Shown here: one piece after another, positions 43,592-56,182 of the stretch
How positions within the stretch are numbered: position 1 is the stretch's first letter
Layout: each line of letters opens with the position of its first letter
Origin: Lathyrus oleraceus
Lineage: Eukaryota > Streptophyta > Magnoliopsida > Fabales > Fabaceae
Reading direction: 5' to 3'
Length of the DNA: 64,000 nt
Assembly (NCBI RefSeq): GCF_024323335.1
Contig: NC_066581.1
Span: 436,120,238 to 436,184,237 of the forward strand
Program-made: the position numbers and the translations under genes
Notes under the pieces: generated by a model
Told to the model about the DNA's origin: nothing
The model's database searches: none
Seen by the model: only the letters and a program-made list of their open reading frames with translations

Positions 43592-45636
43592 TCTTCAAGT
43601 AGAGTGACAGTGATGATCTTTTCGGCCTCCCATTTCTGGACTTCCATCCCTGGTTCGCATGGCTTTATCCATTGATCTAGCTCACAGTCACTGTCAACTT
43701 CTTCACCCACCATACAGATGTGATCTGGATCCAGCATTCCAGCACTGGTGAACGTGAATGACGTACGACGTCCTCTGCCCTGTCCAGACAAGCCTCGGCC
43801 CGGTTGATAACCCACTCCAAATCTATCTTTCTTGGCGGCGATGTCCATCATCTTCCCCCAACCTGGAGCTTCCCCATTCTTCACCACCTCAGTAGCCTGC
43901 TTGTACGAAGAAATGGACAGCTTCTCCTCTTCTTTGGCAAAAAGAGCATTCTCCACCTTGACGGTTTCAAACGCCTGACTCGGTGTTTCAAATATCTCAC
44001 CGTCCATTTCAACATACTTGAACGATGATAGGTGGCTGACGAAGATGTCTTCTTCCCCACAAACGGTGACGACCTGCCCATCCCAGATATACTTCAGCTT
44101 CTGGTGCAAAGTCGAAGTCACTGCCCCTGCAGCATGTATCCATGGGCGACCCAACAGGAAACTGTATGCCGGCTGAATATCCATGACATAAAATACCGAC
44201 TTGAACATCTCGGGCTCGATCTTCACAGGGAGCTCCACTTCCCCAAACACAGTCCTCTTCGAACCGTCAAAAGCTCTCACTATCAGGTCAGTGGGCGTCA
44301 AGGTTAACCCTTCACAGTCCAGCTTCGCCAGGGCTTTCTTTGGCAACACATTTAAAGAGGAGCTGGTATCAACCAACATGTGCGAAAGCATGGCTCCTTT
44401 ACACTCCATAGCAATGTGTAAAGCCCGATTATGATTACGCTCATCCACCGTCAGATCCATATCAGTGAAACCCAGCCCATGGCTGGCATTGACGTTTGAC
44501 ACCACCTTCTCCAACTGATTGATTGTTATCTCCTGGGGAACATAGGCTCTTTTCAGTATTTTCAGCAAAGCCTCCCTATGCCCCTCGGAGCTCAGCAACA
44601 ATGACAAGATTGAGATCTTGGATGGGGTCTGCTGCAGATGGTCAACAAGCTTGTACTCTGACTTCTTTATGATCCTAAGAAATTCTTCAGCTTCATCATC
44701 AAGTTCTTTTTCCGACCCACCAGGCGCCGGTGTCACCACAGGAGTACCCTCATTTACCACCTGCTTTCCTCTTGCCCTGGCTAAAGCCTCGACCTTTTCT
44801 TTCTTTTCTTTTTCTCCTTCCCCACTTCTCAAAGCATCAGGGGCAAACAATCTTCCACTGCGAGTGAAATCACTAGGTCTGGCATTATCCACCTTTGAAA
44901 TGGTGGTTTCATCCGCAGTCTGATCATCCAACTTTTCCCCATTACAATAGACCTCTCCACCATAATGCCACGACACGGCATCATCTTTGTCATAAGGAAT
45001 TGGCCCAGGTACCGTGATAGTAACTAGAGCCGCATCTGCCAGCGTTGACAAATCAACCGGGTCGAAGTAAATGGTTATGGTGGAGACATCTTCCTTCCCC
45101 GAATCAATCTTTTCAAATCTGAGGCTTCCCTCATCCATCATCTTCTGGACAGCCTCCCTCAAGAAAACACACCCATTGATAGCAACAGTGCACGCAGCAC
45201 AACAGTCATCACAACCCGGGAAGACCCCACTCTTCAACAATTGTCTTTTGACCTTAGCCAACGGAGTCTTCAACTGGTATATACTCATCAGCCCAACTGT
45301 TCTTCCATCCTCTGAAATTGCATTCACCCCCATTTGACCATGCGCGGGCATGGGATTAGCATTCACATTTGGAGATGGAGCAAAATTTATTGCCTTAGAA
45401 TCCACCAAATCCTGGACCACATGCTTAAAAGCTTTACAATTTTCTACATTGTGTCCAGGGGCACCAGAGTGGAATTCGCACTTGGCGTTCTCATCGTAGT
45501 TAGGAGGCCTCTGATCAGGTCTCAAAGGAGCCAAAGTCCTCAACTGAACCAACCCCAAGTCCTTTAACTTTTTCAATAAGAATGAGTAGGTTACAGGTGG
45601 TCTATCAAATTGACGATCATTCATTCGCCCTCTCAC
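43592..45636 (-). pseudogene. gag-pro: Ogre-5 gag C-terminus and aspartic protease
   Basis: In the same frame as gag 46458-45748, after a TAG at 45750-45748. The zinc-binding motif CEFHSGAPGHNVENC is at about residues 53-67. The protease active site reads LVDTSSSLNVLP near 44385-44350: the normal D-T-G has become D-T-S, which should impair or abolish catalysis. Downstream LLGRPWIHAAGAVTSTLH is conserved. The end (TFTSAGMLDPDH...ITVTLLEE) meets the intron donor. Confidence 0.9.
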
Positions 45637-45747
45637 CTGATACCCGGTCCTCTGCGGTCTCTGTTGAAATGGTTGTCGTTGCTGTTGTGGTTGTTGTTGT
45701 TGTGCAGGTTGATTGTCAGCGGGAATTGTTACCGCAGCAGTGTGCTG

Positions 45748-46985
45748 CTAGTAACGATCCCTACTCTGTCCCCTCTGGGCGTACACAGCACTGGTATCAT
45801 CCTCCTTCTTTCTCTTACCATTCCCAAAGGGCTTCTTCGATCCAGATGACGAAGCACTACCCTGGATTTTCCCCATCTTTAACCAACTTTCGATTCTTTC
45901 TCCGGCCACCACAATATCAGCAAAGTTGGTAACCGAGCATCCAACCACCCTCTCTGCAAATGTCCCCTGAAGGGTACCCATAAACAGATCTGACATTTCT
46001 CGGTCTACCAACGGAGGTTGGACTCGGGCAGCCAGCTCCCTCCACCTCTGTGCATACTCTTTAAACCCCTCATTAGGCTTCTGAGACATACCCTGCAGCT
46101 GGGTACGACTAGGAGCCATATCAGCATTAAATTGGTATTGTTTAAAGAATGCATCTCCAAGATCCTGCCAGCTCTTGATATCAGACGACCTCAGCTTGGT
46201 GTACCATTCTAAAGACCCCCCAGACAGACTGTCCTGGAAGAAGTACATCCAAAGCTTCTGGTCCATTGTATAAGCAGAAATCTTACGGACAAAAGCCTGG
46301 AGGTGAGTTTCCGGGCAAGAACTCCCATTATACTTGTCAAACGCAGGTGCTTTAAACTTTTGCGGAATCACAATCCCCTCAACCAGCCCCATATTTGACA
46401 TATTGACAACTCCCGGAGTAGCATAACTTTCTAGAGCCCTGATTTTCTCCGCCAGCACCTGAATTTCTTTGTTTGGCGGTTGAACACCGTATTCCCGAAC
46501 TGTTCATTCAGCATGGAGAACTGATCTGCTTCTCTGTCTTCCTCTTTATCCTCCTCGGCCCCGAAGAAAGGAGGAAACAAACTGTCCTTCATATTATTGG
46601 CCATCGGACCTGGTCTACCGCTTGTGGCAACACCAAAACTACCCCCATTATTTGTCACCACACCAGCAGTTATCTTCTTTCCGAGATCTCCTCCATCCCT
46701 GGAACCACCAAGACCATGATTGGAGACACCCTCTAAATTGACACCACTGTTAGCAGTTGAATCCCGCTCGAGCTTCTCCACTTTATCAGCAAGTTCTTTT
46801 TGCCCCATGGCAAACCCTTGCATGACATTGATCAGTTCGTTCATTTTCTCCTTCAGCTCGAGAAAATCTGCGTTGGGTAGATCCATCAGCCTGGATGTGT
46901 TGCGTCTAGTAGGATATCTGTGCGGACGTGTTGCGTGCAGAGGAATGATTCTACGTGCGCGAGCAATGATTCCTGAAACAATCAA
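45748..46985 (-). pseudogene. gag: Ogre-5 gag, N-terminal part with frameshift
   Basis: The first part (46985 to about 46496) reads HRYPTRRNTSRLMDLPNAD, with a short coiled coil and a glycine-rich middle. A one-base deletion near 46496 (after NEQF) shifts the frame; the correct frame resumes as YGVQPPNKEIQVLAEKIRAL. It then holds the Retrotrans_gag domain (SGGSLEWYTKLRSSDIKSW, FKEYAQRWRELAARVQPPL) to TAG 45750-45748. Start near 46985 is uncertain: acceptor-like TTGCAG and TTTCAG sites lie just upstream. Confidence 0.87.
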
Positions 46986-47413
46986 GCACGTTAAAAACTG
47001 ACACCTGCAAAATAGAAGACAAGTTATTATGATTCATGCATGAATGAAATGTCTATCCATATGAGGAACACTCTGTCTTTCGATCCTGGTTTCATCGAGA
47101 CAGATAATAATTTGACAGCAATATCCTGATATCAATCATCTGGTTTCACCATACAGATCAGAGATATATTATTTAGCAAAGATACCCCCAACCATGTGTG
47201 TGTGATGTGAGTGTGCACAGGAAAGCAAATAAAGCTCGAAGATCGATCACTGAATGAAAATAACCACTGTATATCAAAAGTGCACTACACGTGCAAAAGT
47301 CATACATCAGGCTGATACAAATCTAATACAATTCTCCAGAATCATAAAGAAAATTCAAGCAAGTGAATTCCGTCAATAGGCCTGACGGTAATCCAACACA
47401 TGATAACAAAAGT
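46986..47413 (-). other. Ogre-5 ORF1-gag spacer
   Basis: Non-coding. It ends with two polypyrimidine-AG sites on the minus strand (CTATTTTGCAG near 47008 and GATTGTTTCAG near 46974), which could be splice acceptors for gag expression. No donor was identified. Confidence 0.5.
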
Positions 47414-49138
47414 CTACACTGAAGGAGGTCCCCCAGAGGGCTCTGCATCATCAACCATCCTGGTAAACTTCACGGCGAACCTAAGCTCGGTGTTCTTCTG
47501 CTGCAATCTTCCTATCTCCTTCTGGTGAATCTTCATCTGTCGAAAATAATGATCTCTCTCAACAAGATAATGATCTCTCTCAGCAATAATCTTTGCTTTC
47601 TCAATTTCCCATTCTGTGGCAAGGACTTTAGCTCTGGCATCTCTCTGATTCTTCACAAGGATTTGTCTCCTCTTCTCATCTTCAATATCCCTCAAGGCTC
47701 TAGCAAACTTCTCCTTGGTAAGGTCATGCTCCTTTGTAGACGACTCCAACGCTTGGCTGATCTTGCGGTAATAGGCAGTATCTATCTCAAAGCGCTTCAC
47801 CTCCATGGCATGTCTCTTATCCTGGTCTTCTATTCTCCCTTTGATTTCCTGATTAGCCATCTGAATCCTAGCAACACTCATCTCCAACTCAGTCTTCTCT
47901 GCTTGCAGTTGATCTCTGGCTTTCTTCATCTCAAGGAACTCTTCCATGCTGACAGAAGAACGTGGCCCCTCAATCAATGGACACCAAGGATCACCTCCAG
48001 GAAATGGTAGATGTGTGAGCTCAATCCTCTTCCTAAGCCAATCATCAAATGGAGGAAGAGACCTGTTATTAACCTTACCAAAAGGAACCTTGCCCTTCCT
48101 CTGAATGTTACACCATGCCCCAGACACTTGCATCAACTGGGACAGATTACCCTCAGCTGGGAAGTAGAAAGACTCCTAAATCTCACACTCGAGAGGAGGA
48201 ACCTCCATAGCAAACCCCATTTGTCTCCTAAGAAGCGTCGGGTTGTAATTAATGCAACCCTGAACTCCTATAAGAGGCACATTGGGAAAGCTCCCACAAC
48301 TATAAATGAAGTTTCGTCCAGCCATACCATTGTGAGTCCAAGCTATGTCCTTGGCCCGCAAACCCATCAACCTGGTCGCCCAATTAACCGTAGGATCAAG
48401 AGAAACAAAAGCACCTCTGGAAGGCAAATACCCCATAAACCATTTGTGCAACAGTTGAGCACAACATCTAATCAATCCCCCTCGCCTCTTCTCGTTCCGA
48501 TTATGGACCGAGTAATAAACATCCCCAACCAAGGTAGGAATAGGATTCCTCTGCATAAACACCCGGATGGCATTAATGTCCACAAAGTTCTTTTGATTAG
48601 GAAATAAGATGATCCCATAGATGCTCACAGCAATCAAAGCACAAACGGCCCTCCAATTACCCACAACAGCATGATCCTTGGCTTTAGTCTCTAAGAAACT
48701 CAGATGAAAACCGGGCAACTTCCCCTTCTCCTTCAAACCCCCCTTGGTCACCTCTGGGCTCAAATAAAGAGCACGAGAAATCTCGGCAACATTAGGTTCC
48801 TCCTTAGTGACGTAGAACGGAATTTGGTCCCTGATCGGGAGACCCAAGATGCTGGCGTAGTCCTCCATCAAAGGTCCCAACAAGTAATCCGGGAAAACGA
48901 AGCATCTCAAACACGGGTCATAAAACTGGAGAAAAGTGTGGACGGCACTCTTATCTGTATCAATAAGCCTGAAAACCACCTTCAGAATACCACCATAATC
49001 CTCACGGAACAACCCCACATGGTCAGGTGTAATCAATGCTATCATATCCCTCAACACATCAATCTCTGGATTGAAGAAACTGTAGACGATGTCATCTTTC
49101 AAGCCGGGCCTCATGTCTGGAACAAAGAAGCCTCTCAA
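47414..49138 (-). pseudogene. Ogre-5 ORF1, extra ORF upstream of gag
   Basis: About 575 codons in one frame with a single TAG at 48178-48176. The N-terminal globular part shares blocks with Ogre-1 ORF1: QFYDPCLRCFVFPDYLLGP, SILGLPIRDQIPF, LFPNQKNFVDINAIRVF and GCINYNPTLLRRQMGF. The C-terminal 200 residues are a long charged coiled coil (ARDQLQAEKTELEM to REIGRLQQKNTEL-type heptads). Its function is unknown; it is present in most Ogre elements. Start at ATG 49138 (MRGFFVPDMRPG), about 1 kb after the PBS. Confidence 0.85.
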
Positions 49139-50154
49139 CCAGGATCTCGATCAAGAATGTCCCCTACATATGGATAAACATGAGTTAGATGCAGATAAAT
49201 GCAAAATGTGAATGATGCTGATGCATGAATGCAATGCACTGTGCCATCCTCCAAGTCATCTGAACAACCCCTTTACTGGATTCCGGTTTCTGAATTGATC
49301 TCAACCATCTGAGGTACTGAGCAACCATAAATCCAACTCGGGAGTTCCGAAATAAACAGAATCGGAGAATACATCACCATCATCACCAGAAAGTCCTCTG
49401 AACAGATAACCACCAGATCCTCTGAACCAGCCCAGGGAATCCTGAAATAAACGGATCCCCACTGATAAATACCGTGGACAGCATTCCGGCGTCTCAGAAA
49501 TAAATATCCATAAATCCGACTTATAAATAAGACTTTGACCAACGGCTGAATCATTAGTCACCATCAAAGTCACCATCAGAACATGCATCTGTAAGAATCA
49601 ACCCTCCCCTCACAGCTGAATTCTAATTAGGTCATCCTAAGGAGGATAATGGTCTCGACAATCGGGCAAAGATACTCAACGGGTTTGCCCTTTCGGGTGT
49701 GTCGTTGCAGCTCTCTTAAGATCATCTAAACCAAAGATCCGGGAAAGAACGGTCACCGAAGTCAACAGCCCTAAAGAGATAACCCAACCAAAGTGGAATA
49801 CCCCACTAAGGAAGAGCTCACTCAGAAGAACCTCGTCCGGCTTGTGGTATGTCACGTCGCAACAACATGCTGATCCAACATGTGAGGAAACGTGAGACCA
49901 CACTAATCCTAGGTGTATACTCGGGCCTGGGTTTTAGCCCCACTCAGAACACCCACCCCCAAATCAGAGAAACCACCTGTACAGAAGACAGCACAATGAT
50001 AATATGATGCATGCAAACATATATGCAAATATATACAAAATATAATGATCGTAAATGCAATAAATAGAGCAGCACAAGCAACCTAAACTATCCTAGAGAG
50101 CGCTAGGAGAGACTCGCTTAGGGAAGATGGACCAGCAAGAGGTCAACTTCTCTA
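49139..50154 (-). other. Ogre-5 untranslated leader
   Basis: About 1 kb between PBS and ORF1. Short direct repeats with the motif CATCACCAGA/CCTCTGAAC near 49360-49430. No coding signal. Confidence 0.7.
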
Positions 50155-50174
50155 GTTCCCCAGCAGAGTCGCCA
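50155..50174 (-). other. Ogre-5 primer-binding site
   Basis: The minus strand reads TGGCGACTCTGCTGGGGAAC, two bases after the 5' LTR end at 50177. Confidence 0.93.
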
Positions 50175-50176
50175 GC

Positions 50177-53100
50177 TGTCGCATCCGCGAAAAACAACCG
50201 GCGGGAAAAAGCAAACAAACAAAGCTGCCACCGTGCGTTATTTATCCCAAAAGAGGGAAAGGAAACGCTCGAAGTAAACCTGGAAAGGAAATGGTCTTAC
50301 GACCGGAGATTGCAAGGATCGGGAGTCGGTTATGCGAAGGGAAGGTATTAGCACCCCTACGCATCCGTCGTACTCGACGGGATCCACGCTCGGAAAGGAT
50401 AGAAAAAGGTTGCTAAAACCGCTCAAAGAATGCACACACACTGGAACAAAACACAGATGGAAAGAGAGGGGAACGGGCTCGCTAGGATATCGCATGCTAT
50501 GCCTACGTATCTCATCTGGAATGAGAATCAGAGCTACCGTAGTTCGGCTAACGCACGCCGAAACAAAACACACGCACAGATGCTGAGACGTCAAAACAAA
50601 CACACAAATGGAAACAGACTGCCAAAGGCTGGTCTTACGTCCGACTCCAAGCACACAAACACAAACAGGAAACCGAATGACAATCGCTGGACTTACATCA
50701 GACTCCAAGCACACAACAAACAAACGGGAAACCGAATGCCAATCGCTGGACTTACATCAGACTCCAAGCAAACACACACAGGAAACCGACTGTCAATCGC
50801 TGGACTTACGTCAGACTCCAAGCACACAACAAACAAACGGGAAACCGAATGCCAATCGCTGGACTTACATCAGACTCCAAGCAAACACACACAGGAAACC
50901 GACTGCCAATCGATGGACTTACGTCAGACTCCAAGCAAACAAGAGGTTAACCGGACGCTGAGTCGTCAAAAGGAACACAAAGGTTGATTAAACAAGCTAA
51001 CAAGGAGTCCGGTACTCGAGCCTGCTAGCTGTCAAGCAAACACACACAAAAAGAAAAAGGGTGCCCGGAGAGATCTCGCACGATCTCCTGCCTACGTACC
51101 TCATCTGGTATGAGGATCAGGGCAACGTAGTTCCCCTTAACAGGGGAGAAACTTTCTCCTAACCAGAGACCGGGAAATAACAAACTAAAAGGGAGACTGA
51201 ATTGAGCCTAATAATTGTCATGCAATCCACAATAGTCCTAGGTTGAGGTATCTAACAAGAGTTTGACTCACACAGGCAGTGAGTCAACTCAAGTCTATCT
51301 CTACATACGTCAACTTCCTCAAAAGTTAATCATACGACTCCTACAGAAAGGAGATGAGAAGCTAAGCAGATAAACATTAAAAGCAAATAGCACACACTAT
51401 ACACAACCAAGAGGCTCAAGCAAGGTTGGGCTTTAGTCAAGGGGTCATGTCAACCTCGACAAACAAGCCAACTGGAATGGGTGTTTTGAGCTCTTAACCC
51501 TAACATTGAGAGTTAGGGTGAAGCAGATGAAATGGGAAGTGAGGGTAAGACCTCACAGCTCTTATCCCTGGCCTGGGAGAGCTTTAATCAATAGAAATTG
51601 TGGGAGTTCAGAATGAAGGAACTCTTCTCCACATGACTGACACTACAAGATCTTTGGTTTTTATTCAAAGTGCATCAACACATGGTGTGAGCAAGATGAA
51701 TGACACAACAGAATAGCAGGGGATGGATTACACATCCCTTTTATCTGTCAATTGCCTCTTAAGAGGACTTAACCTGCTTGGCACAAAATTAAACAAACAA
51801 AAACATGGCCTCTTAAGGAGGGCTTCAGACAGGTGCCTGCCAGTAACAGCAGGTCTTCCAGACTACATGAAGATCAAGGAATTATACCTAAGTGGTATGC
51901 CAACCACAGCAAAGCAAAGCAAAGTTCAAATGAACTTAAAGCAACTTAGGTACCTGTGGAAACAACTAAACCAATCAGTACAGAATTCAGACAAACAGAC
52001 AACAGTCAATATCAAACAGACAATCCCAATGTACAACAAATAAACCCTAAAGCAAAGTCAAATGAGCTATCATCAACCTGCAAAACAGCAAATGTTAGCA
52101 ATCAATAGCAAATATCAACATTTAAATGATGAAGTATCATCAACCATGGAGATTAAGTGCTTGATCCTGAAATTCAAAGCTCACATGTAAGTACATACCA
52201 CTAGGTCAAAGCCTAGGGTCAAAGGTGAACAAAAAATTCAAAACAGGAGCTGAAATTCAACACATTGCAACTTCAAACACATATTAACATGTCCTAAAAA
52301 GGACCAGAACAAAATCATCAAGCAAAGGCATTTCATGTGCAAGAGAATTCAAAGACAATTTCAAAGCTCATATTTGGACATTGAGAATGAAAAATCCAAA
52401 TTAAAACAGAAATGATTCAAATAATTATGGAAAAAATTATGAGCATTCAACACATCCAACATGATCATCATACAAAAAATCAGAAGCATCCAAGTTCAAA
52501 TGGCATGGAAATAAAATGGCACAAGTTAGACATCCAAAGGTGTGACACAAATTGTCACACCATGTTAACATGTACACAAAACAGAAATGGTAAATGGGAA
52601 AAATACCAAACCAAGACCAAAATGTCAGTTATCATGTCAAGAATCATCATGCAAAATATATTAGCAATTGGATCAATATTGAGCATTTTACACTAGCATG
52701 AATGGAGCAAGGTCACAAATATGTACATGTTCACATACTCAACCACAATTCAAAATACAGAATGTGTAAAATCATCAAAATACCACCAAAACATTCTAGA
52801 CAAACATAGGGTCATGCTACAAAAAATTTGGAATTAATTGAGCCATTTTTCAATTTATTATGGATTTTTAAAGTTGGTAAAAAAATGTGAAATAAAATGA
52901 TCATGAACATGTGGAAATTGGAGGGAAAAAGGTAATAAGGAAATTAATTTGAAAAACACTGCTACCAGGAATCGAACCTGGTAGCATTTTGAAAAGTAGC
53001 GCGCCTGGCCTTTAAACGCTGCCGTTTTGGCAGCGAGCCCTAGTTCAGCATAGCGACGGTCCAAACCGACGCAAAGGACGCAGAACCGACGTAAAAATGC

Positions 53101-55060
53101 AGATCTTCATCTTCCTCACGAAGGAGATGAAGAACAGTGATGAAGTTCATCACAAATTTCCAGATTTTTTTCAAAGTTTCCAGAATTTCAAAATTAATAC
53201 ACCAAACGAACGGCCATGCATTGAGGAACATAGATCAATCATTATTTCATGCAAATTCATCATGAATTTCAAGAATCGAATCAAAACATTCTAGATCTAC
53301 AAAACTTCAATTCCACATAACTTCATGAATATTGCATCATTTTACATGAAATTTTCACGAATATCATCAGCATTCAAAATTCTACAAGATTATGCATACA
53401 AAACAGAGAATTAAAAGGATCGAAAATGTGACCTCTTGAAGAGCAGTTCTTGAAAACGCACGATCCAAGGCCTTGCAATGATCCAAATCAACTCTAGAAC
53501 ACTTGTAGTGATGTTTGATGAAGAAATTGAAGCTTGGAAACGTGTAGATCTTGCTTAATTTTCCTTTGCCATTTTTGAGTTCTTGAGCTTCACATGCACA
53601 ATTCTGGTCCAAAAATGATGATTCAATGCTTGATCTATGCTGAATCCATACCAAGGAACAAGAATATGGAAGAAGATAGCAAGGTTATGTGGAAGAAAAT
53701 TGAGTTTTGGTTTGGAGAAAAAATGGAGGGAAAAACTTCTAGATCTAAAAAATGGTGAAAATGATTAAAACTCTTCCAAATTATGTTATGATTAAGTATA
53801 TATACCATGTACTAATCCTATTTTAATTAAAATTAATCAAGGTTTAGTTGAAGTTAAGCAAGATAAGGTGTGGTGACAAAAATGAAATTTGGTGGTGCAT
53901 GGCTAATGCATGCATGAACAGTGCCATATGGGAGCTCATTTTCACTCAAAATCTTCCCATGCACATGTTGGCAATGGCATTTAGTCCATACAATGCACCA
54001 ATTTCAAATTGGCCATTTTCCCTCCAAAATTGACTTGAAATAGCAAATGATTATGTGATAACATTTTATGCCATGTGATGATTGATTTGGAAACTTCATG
54101 ACATGAGAAGCATTTTGCAAAAAGAACCACCAAATTTGGAGTTATGAACCAAAAGATATGCCCTTTTGAAATCCCATGCACACTTGGAAATGATTGGACC
54201 ATATCTCCTCCACCATCCATCATAAATTCATGATCTTGGACTTTTTGGAAATGGGAGAGAGAGATCTTCAACTTTCATGTTGGGCAAAAATTAATTTGAA
54301 ACTTCTTTGATGATGCAAGATCAAGTTGAATTTGAACCAAAACCTTTCCATTTTTGGAAACTTTCAATTATGGGTCACTTTCCATTTTTGGCAACTTTTG
54401 CCATGACTTCAAACTCTTCAAGATATGCATTTGTAATGATAAATAAGCCTCTTTTGGACATGAATGAGATGTTGAAACTCATTTCTCCACTTCCAAACCC
54501 TCAGTTGACTTGCAGTTGACTTTTCTGAGCCCTAGATGACTTAAACATGTACAGATGATTTTGAGCCTCAACCACTTGATGAAAGGGCTCCAAAATGAAA
54601 CCCTTAACTTGTACAAGCTCAATATAATGACCATATGATCTCCATCCAAGAAATAAACCCCATCTCCTTGAGAAACCCTGATTGGTAGAATGGCACTGAT
54701 TAGGGTTGACCAGAGGTCAAAACCCTAATCCCAAGGAATCTGAGCATGAATTCTGAAACCTTTGAGGATGACATAACCATGATGATGATGATGTACCCTT
54801 GCAATCAAGATAATTCTCAACCTCCTTGAAGAACCAAGAAAACCCTAATTGAAGCACAAACCCTCAGATGGCTGGTGATCAATCCATGAGACCCTCAGGC
54901 CTGAATCTTTCAACCTCTCTATCTTCTGAGAAAGACTTAGGAGGATGACTTGCTTGTTCTCACATGATATGCCATATGCAAATTCCTAATTCCCTAAAAA
55001 ATGAAATGCAAAATACTAAACTAGTCCCAAGAAGAGGAGGGCAAACTTTGAGGTGTTACA
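50177..55060 (-). repeat. Ogre-5 5' LTR
   Basis: 4884 bp, same ends as the 3' LTR. Contains the matching tandem repeat (50610-50946), T-arm-like hairpin (52960-52986), 9-bp inverted repeat (52539-52561) and TATA-like box (53796-53805). The TSD CACAT follows at 55061-55065. Confidence 0.96.
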
Positions 55061-55065
55061 CACAT

Positions 55066-56169
55066 TTGCAGCAGTTGCTCTCGGCAACATTCAGAATCGA
55101 TAATCCCCGTGAGATTTATTTTCCCACTAGTCCGTGAAAGGAAATCTTGATTCTCTTCCGATTTAGTCACCAGTAAGTGTCTGCCTTATTTTGACATATG
55201 TAAATATCATCCTTGCGATACCGGTAAGTGTCGTGTTGATCCCCGTAAATGTCTGTGCTTTTCTTTGACGTCGGCGAACATCATCTTTCGATGTCGGTAA
55301 ACGTCGAATTCCAATCGTTGGCCATCAATAAATGGCATGCCTCTCATGGTGTCTACACAAAAATCGTTATGTCAACACCCGTGTGTGTCCTTTCCTTTCT
55401 TTGGTGTCGGTAAACATCATTGATTCGATGTCGGTAAACATCAACCACTTGTTAACCATCGGTAAATGGTTTTGTCGTTTAAGATTCCCTAGCAGATTCG
55501 TTATCCATAAATCTCGAGTATCTCATTTTCACCATCGGTAAATGGTTTCGTTTCATAAGTGTATTCTTTCTTTGGTGTCGGTAAACATCATTGTTCGATG
55601 TCGGTAAACATCGAGTTCCTTCCCAGTCATCGGTAAATGTCTGGTCTTGTTTCACTTTTAAACATCATTGTTCGATGTCCGTAAACATCGAGTTCCTTCC
55701 CAGTCATCGGTAAATGTCTGGTCTTGTTTCATTTATAAACATCATTGTTCGATGTCGGTAAACATCGAGTTCCTCCCCAGCGAAGCCGCCATCGGTAAAT
55801 GGCCTCGCTTTCTTTGATATCGGTAAATATCAATTTTCTTTTGAAGCCGCCATTGGTAAATGGCCCCGCTTTCCTTGATATCGGTAAATATCAAATTTGT
55901 TTTGAATCCTCCATCGATAAATGGCCTTGCTTTCTTTGATATCGGTAAATATCAAATTTGTTTTGAAGCCGCCATCGGTAAATGGCCCCGCTTTCCTTGA
56001 TATCGGTAAATATCAATTTTGTTTTGAAGCCGCCATCGGTAAATGACCTCGCTTTCCTTGATTCGTCACCCACAAAGTTCAAATTCTCCGGTTCTTTTGG
56101 TATTCAATCCCTATTTACCTTGAAAGTCTGATAGCCGCTGCTTTCATCCGTTCAGGTTCACAGTCGATT
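55066..56169 (+). repeat. Ogre-4 3' UTR, part 2: CGGTAA hairpin array
   Basis: Tandemly arranged short inverted repeats with a shared 6-base loop CGGTAA and different 4-7-bp stems, about 27 units between 55166 and 56047. Higher-order periods: about 60 bp on the right (55801-56047) and about 77 bp in the middle (55590-55770). No coding potential. Confidence 0.9.
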
Positions 56170-56182
56170 GAATAGGGGCAGC
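56170..56182 (+). other. Ogre-4 polypurine tract
   Basis: GAATAGGGGCAGC directly before the 3' LTR. Confidence 0.85.

Larger units (their letters stand above)
32043..55060 (-). mobile_element. Ogre-5: structurally complete Ogre retrotransposon
   Basis: 23,018 bp on the minus strand with 4.88-kb LTRs, TSD CACAT, PBS, ORF1, gag-pro, intron, pol with two RNase H domains, hypervariable 3' UTR and PPT. It is inserted in the 3' UTR of Ogre-4. Lesions seen: a stop in ORF1 (48178-48176), a frameshift in gag near 46496, stops at 45750-45748 and 42888-42886, a 2-bp insertion near 41535 and a D-T-S protease active site. It belongs to another Ogre subfamily than Ogre-1/3: its gag and ORF1 are clearly diverged. 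Confidence 0.97.

Noticed and set aside
50430..50987. 185-codon open frame rich in repeats in the Ogre-5 LTR (also at 32296-32853)
   Set aside because: Produced by reading through a tandem repeat with few stops; several overlapping frames are open for the same reason.
55166..56047. CRISPR-like repeat array
   Set aside because: Regular motif spacing suggested an array, but the units are palindromes without unique spacers, in a plant retrotransposon 3' UTR, with no cas genes.
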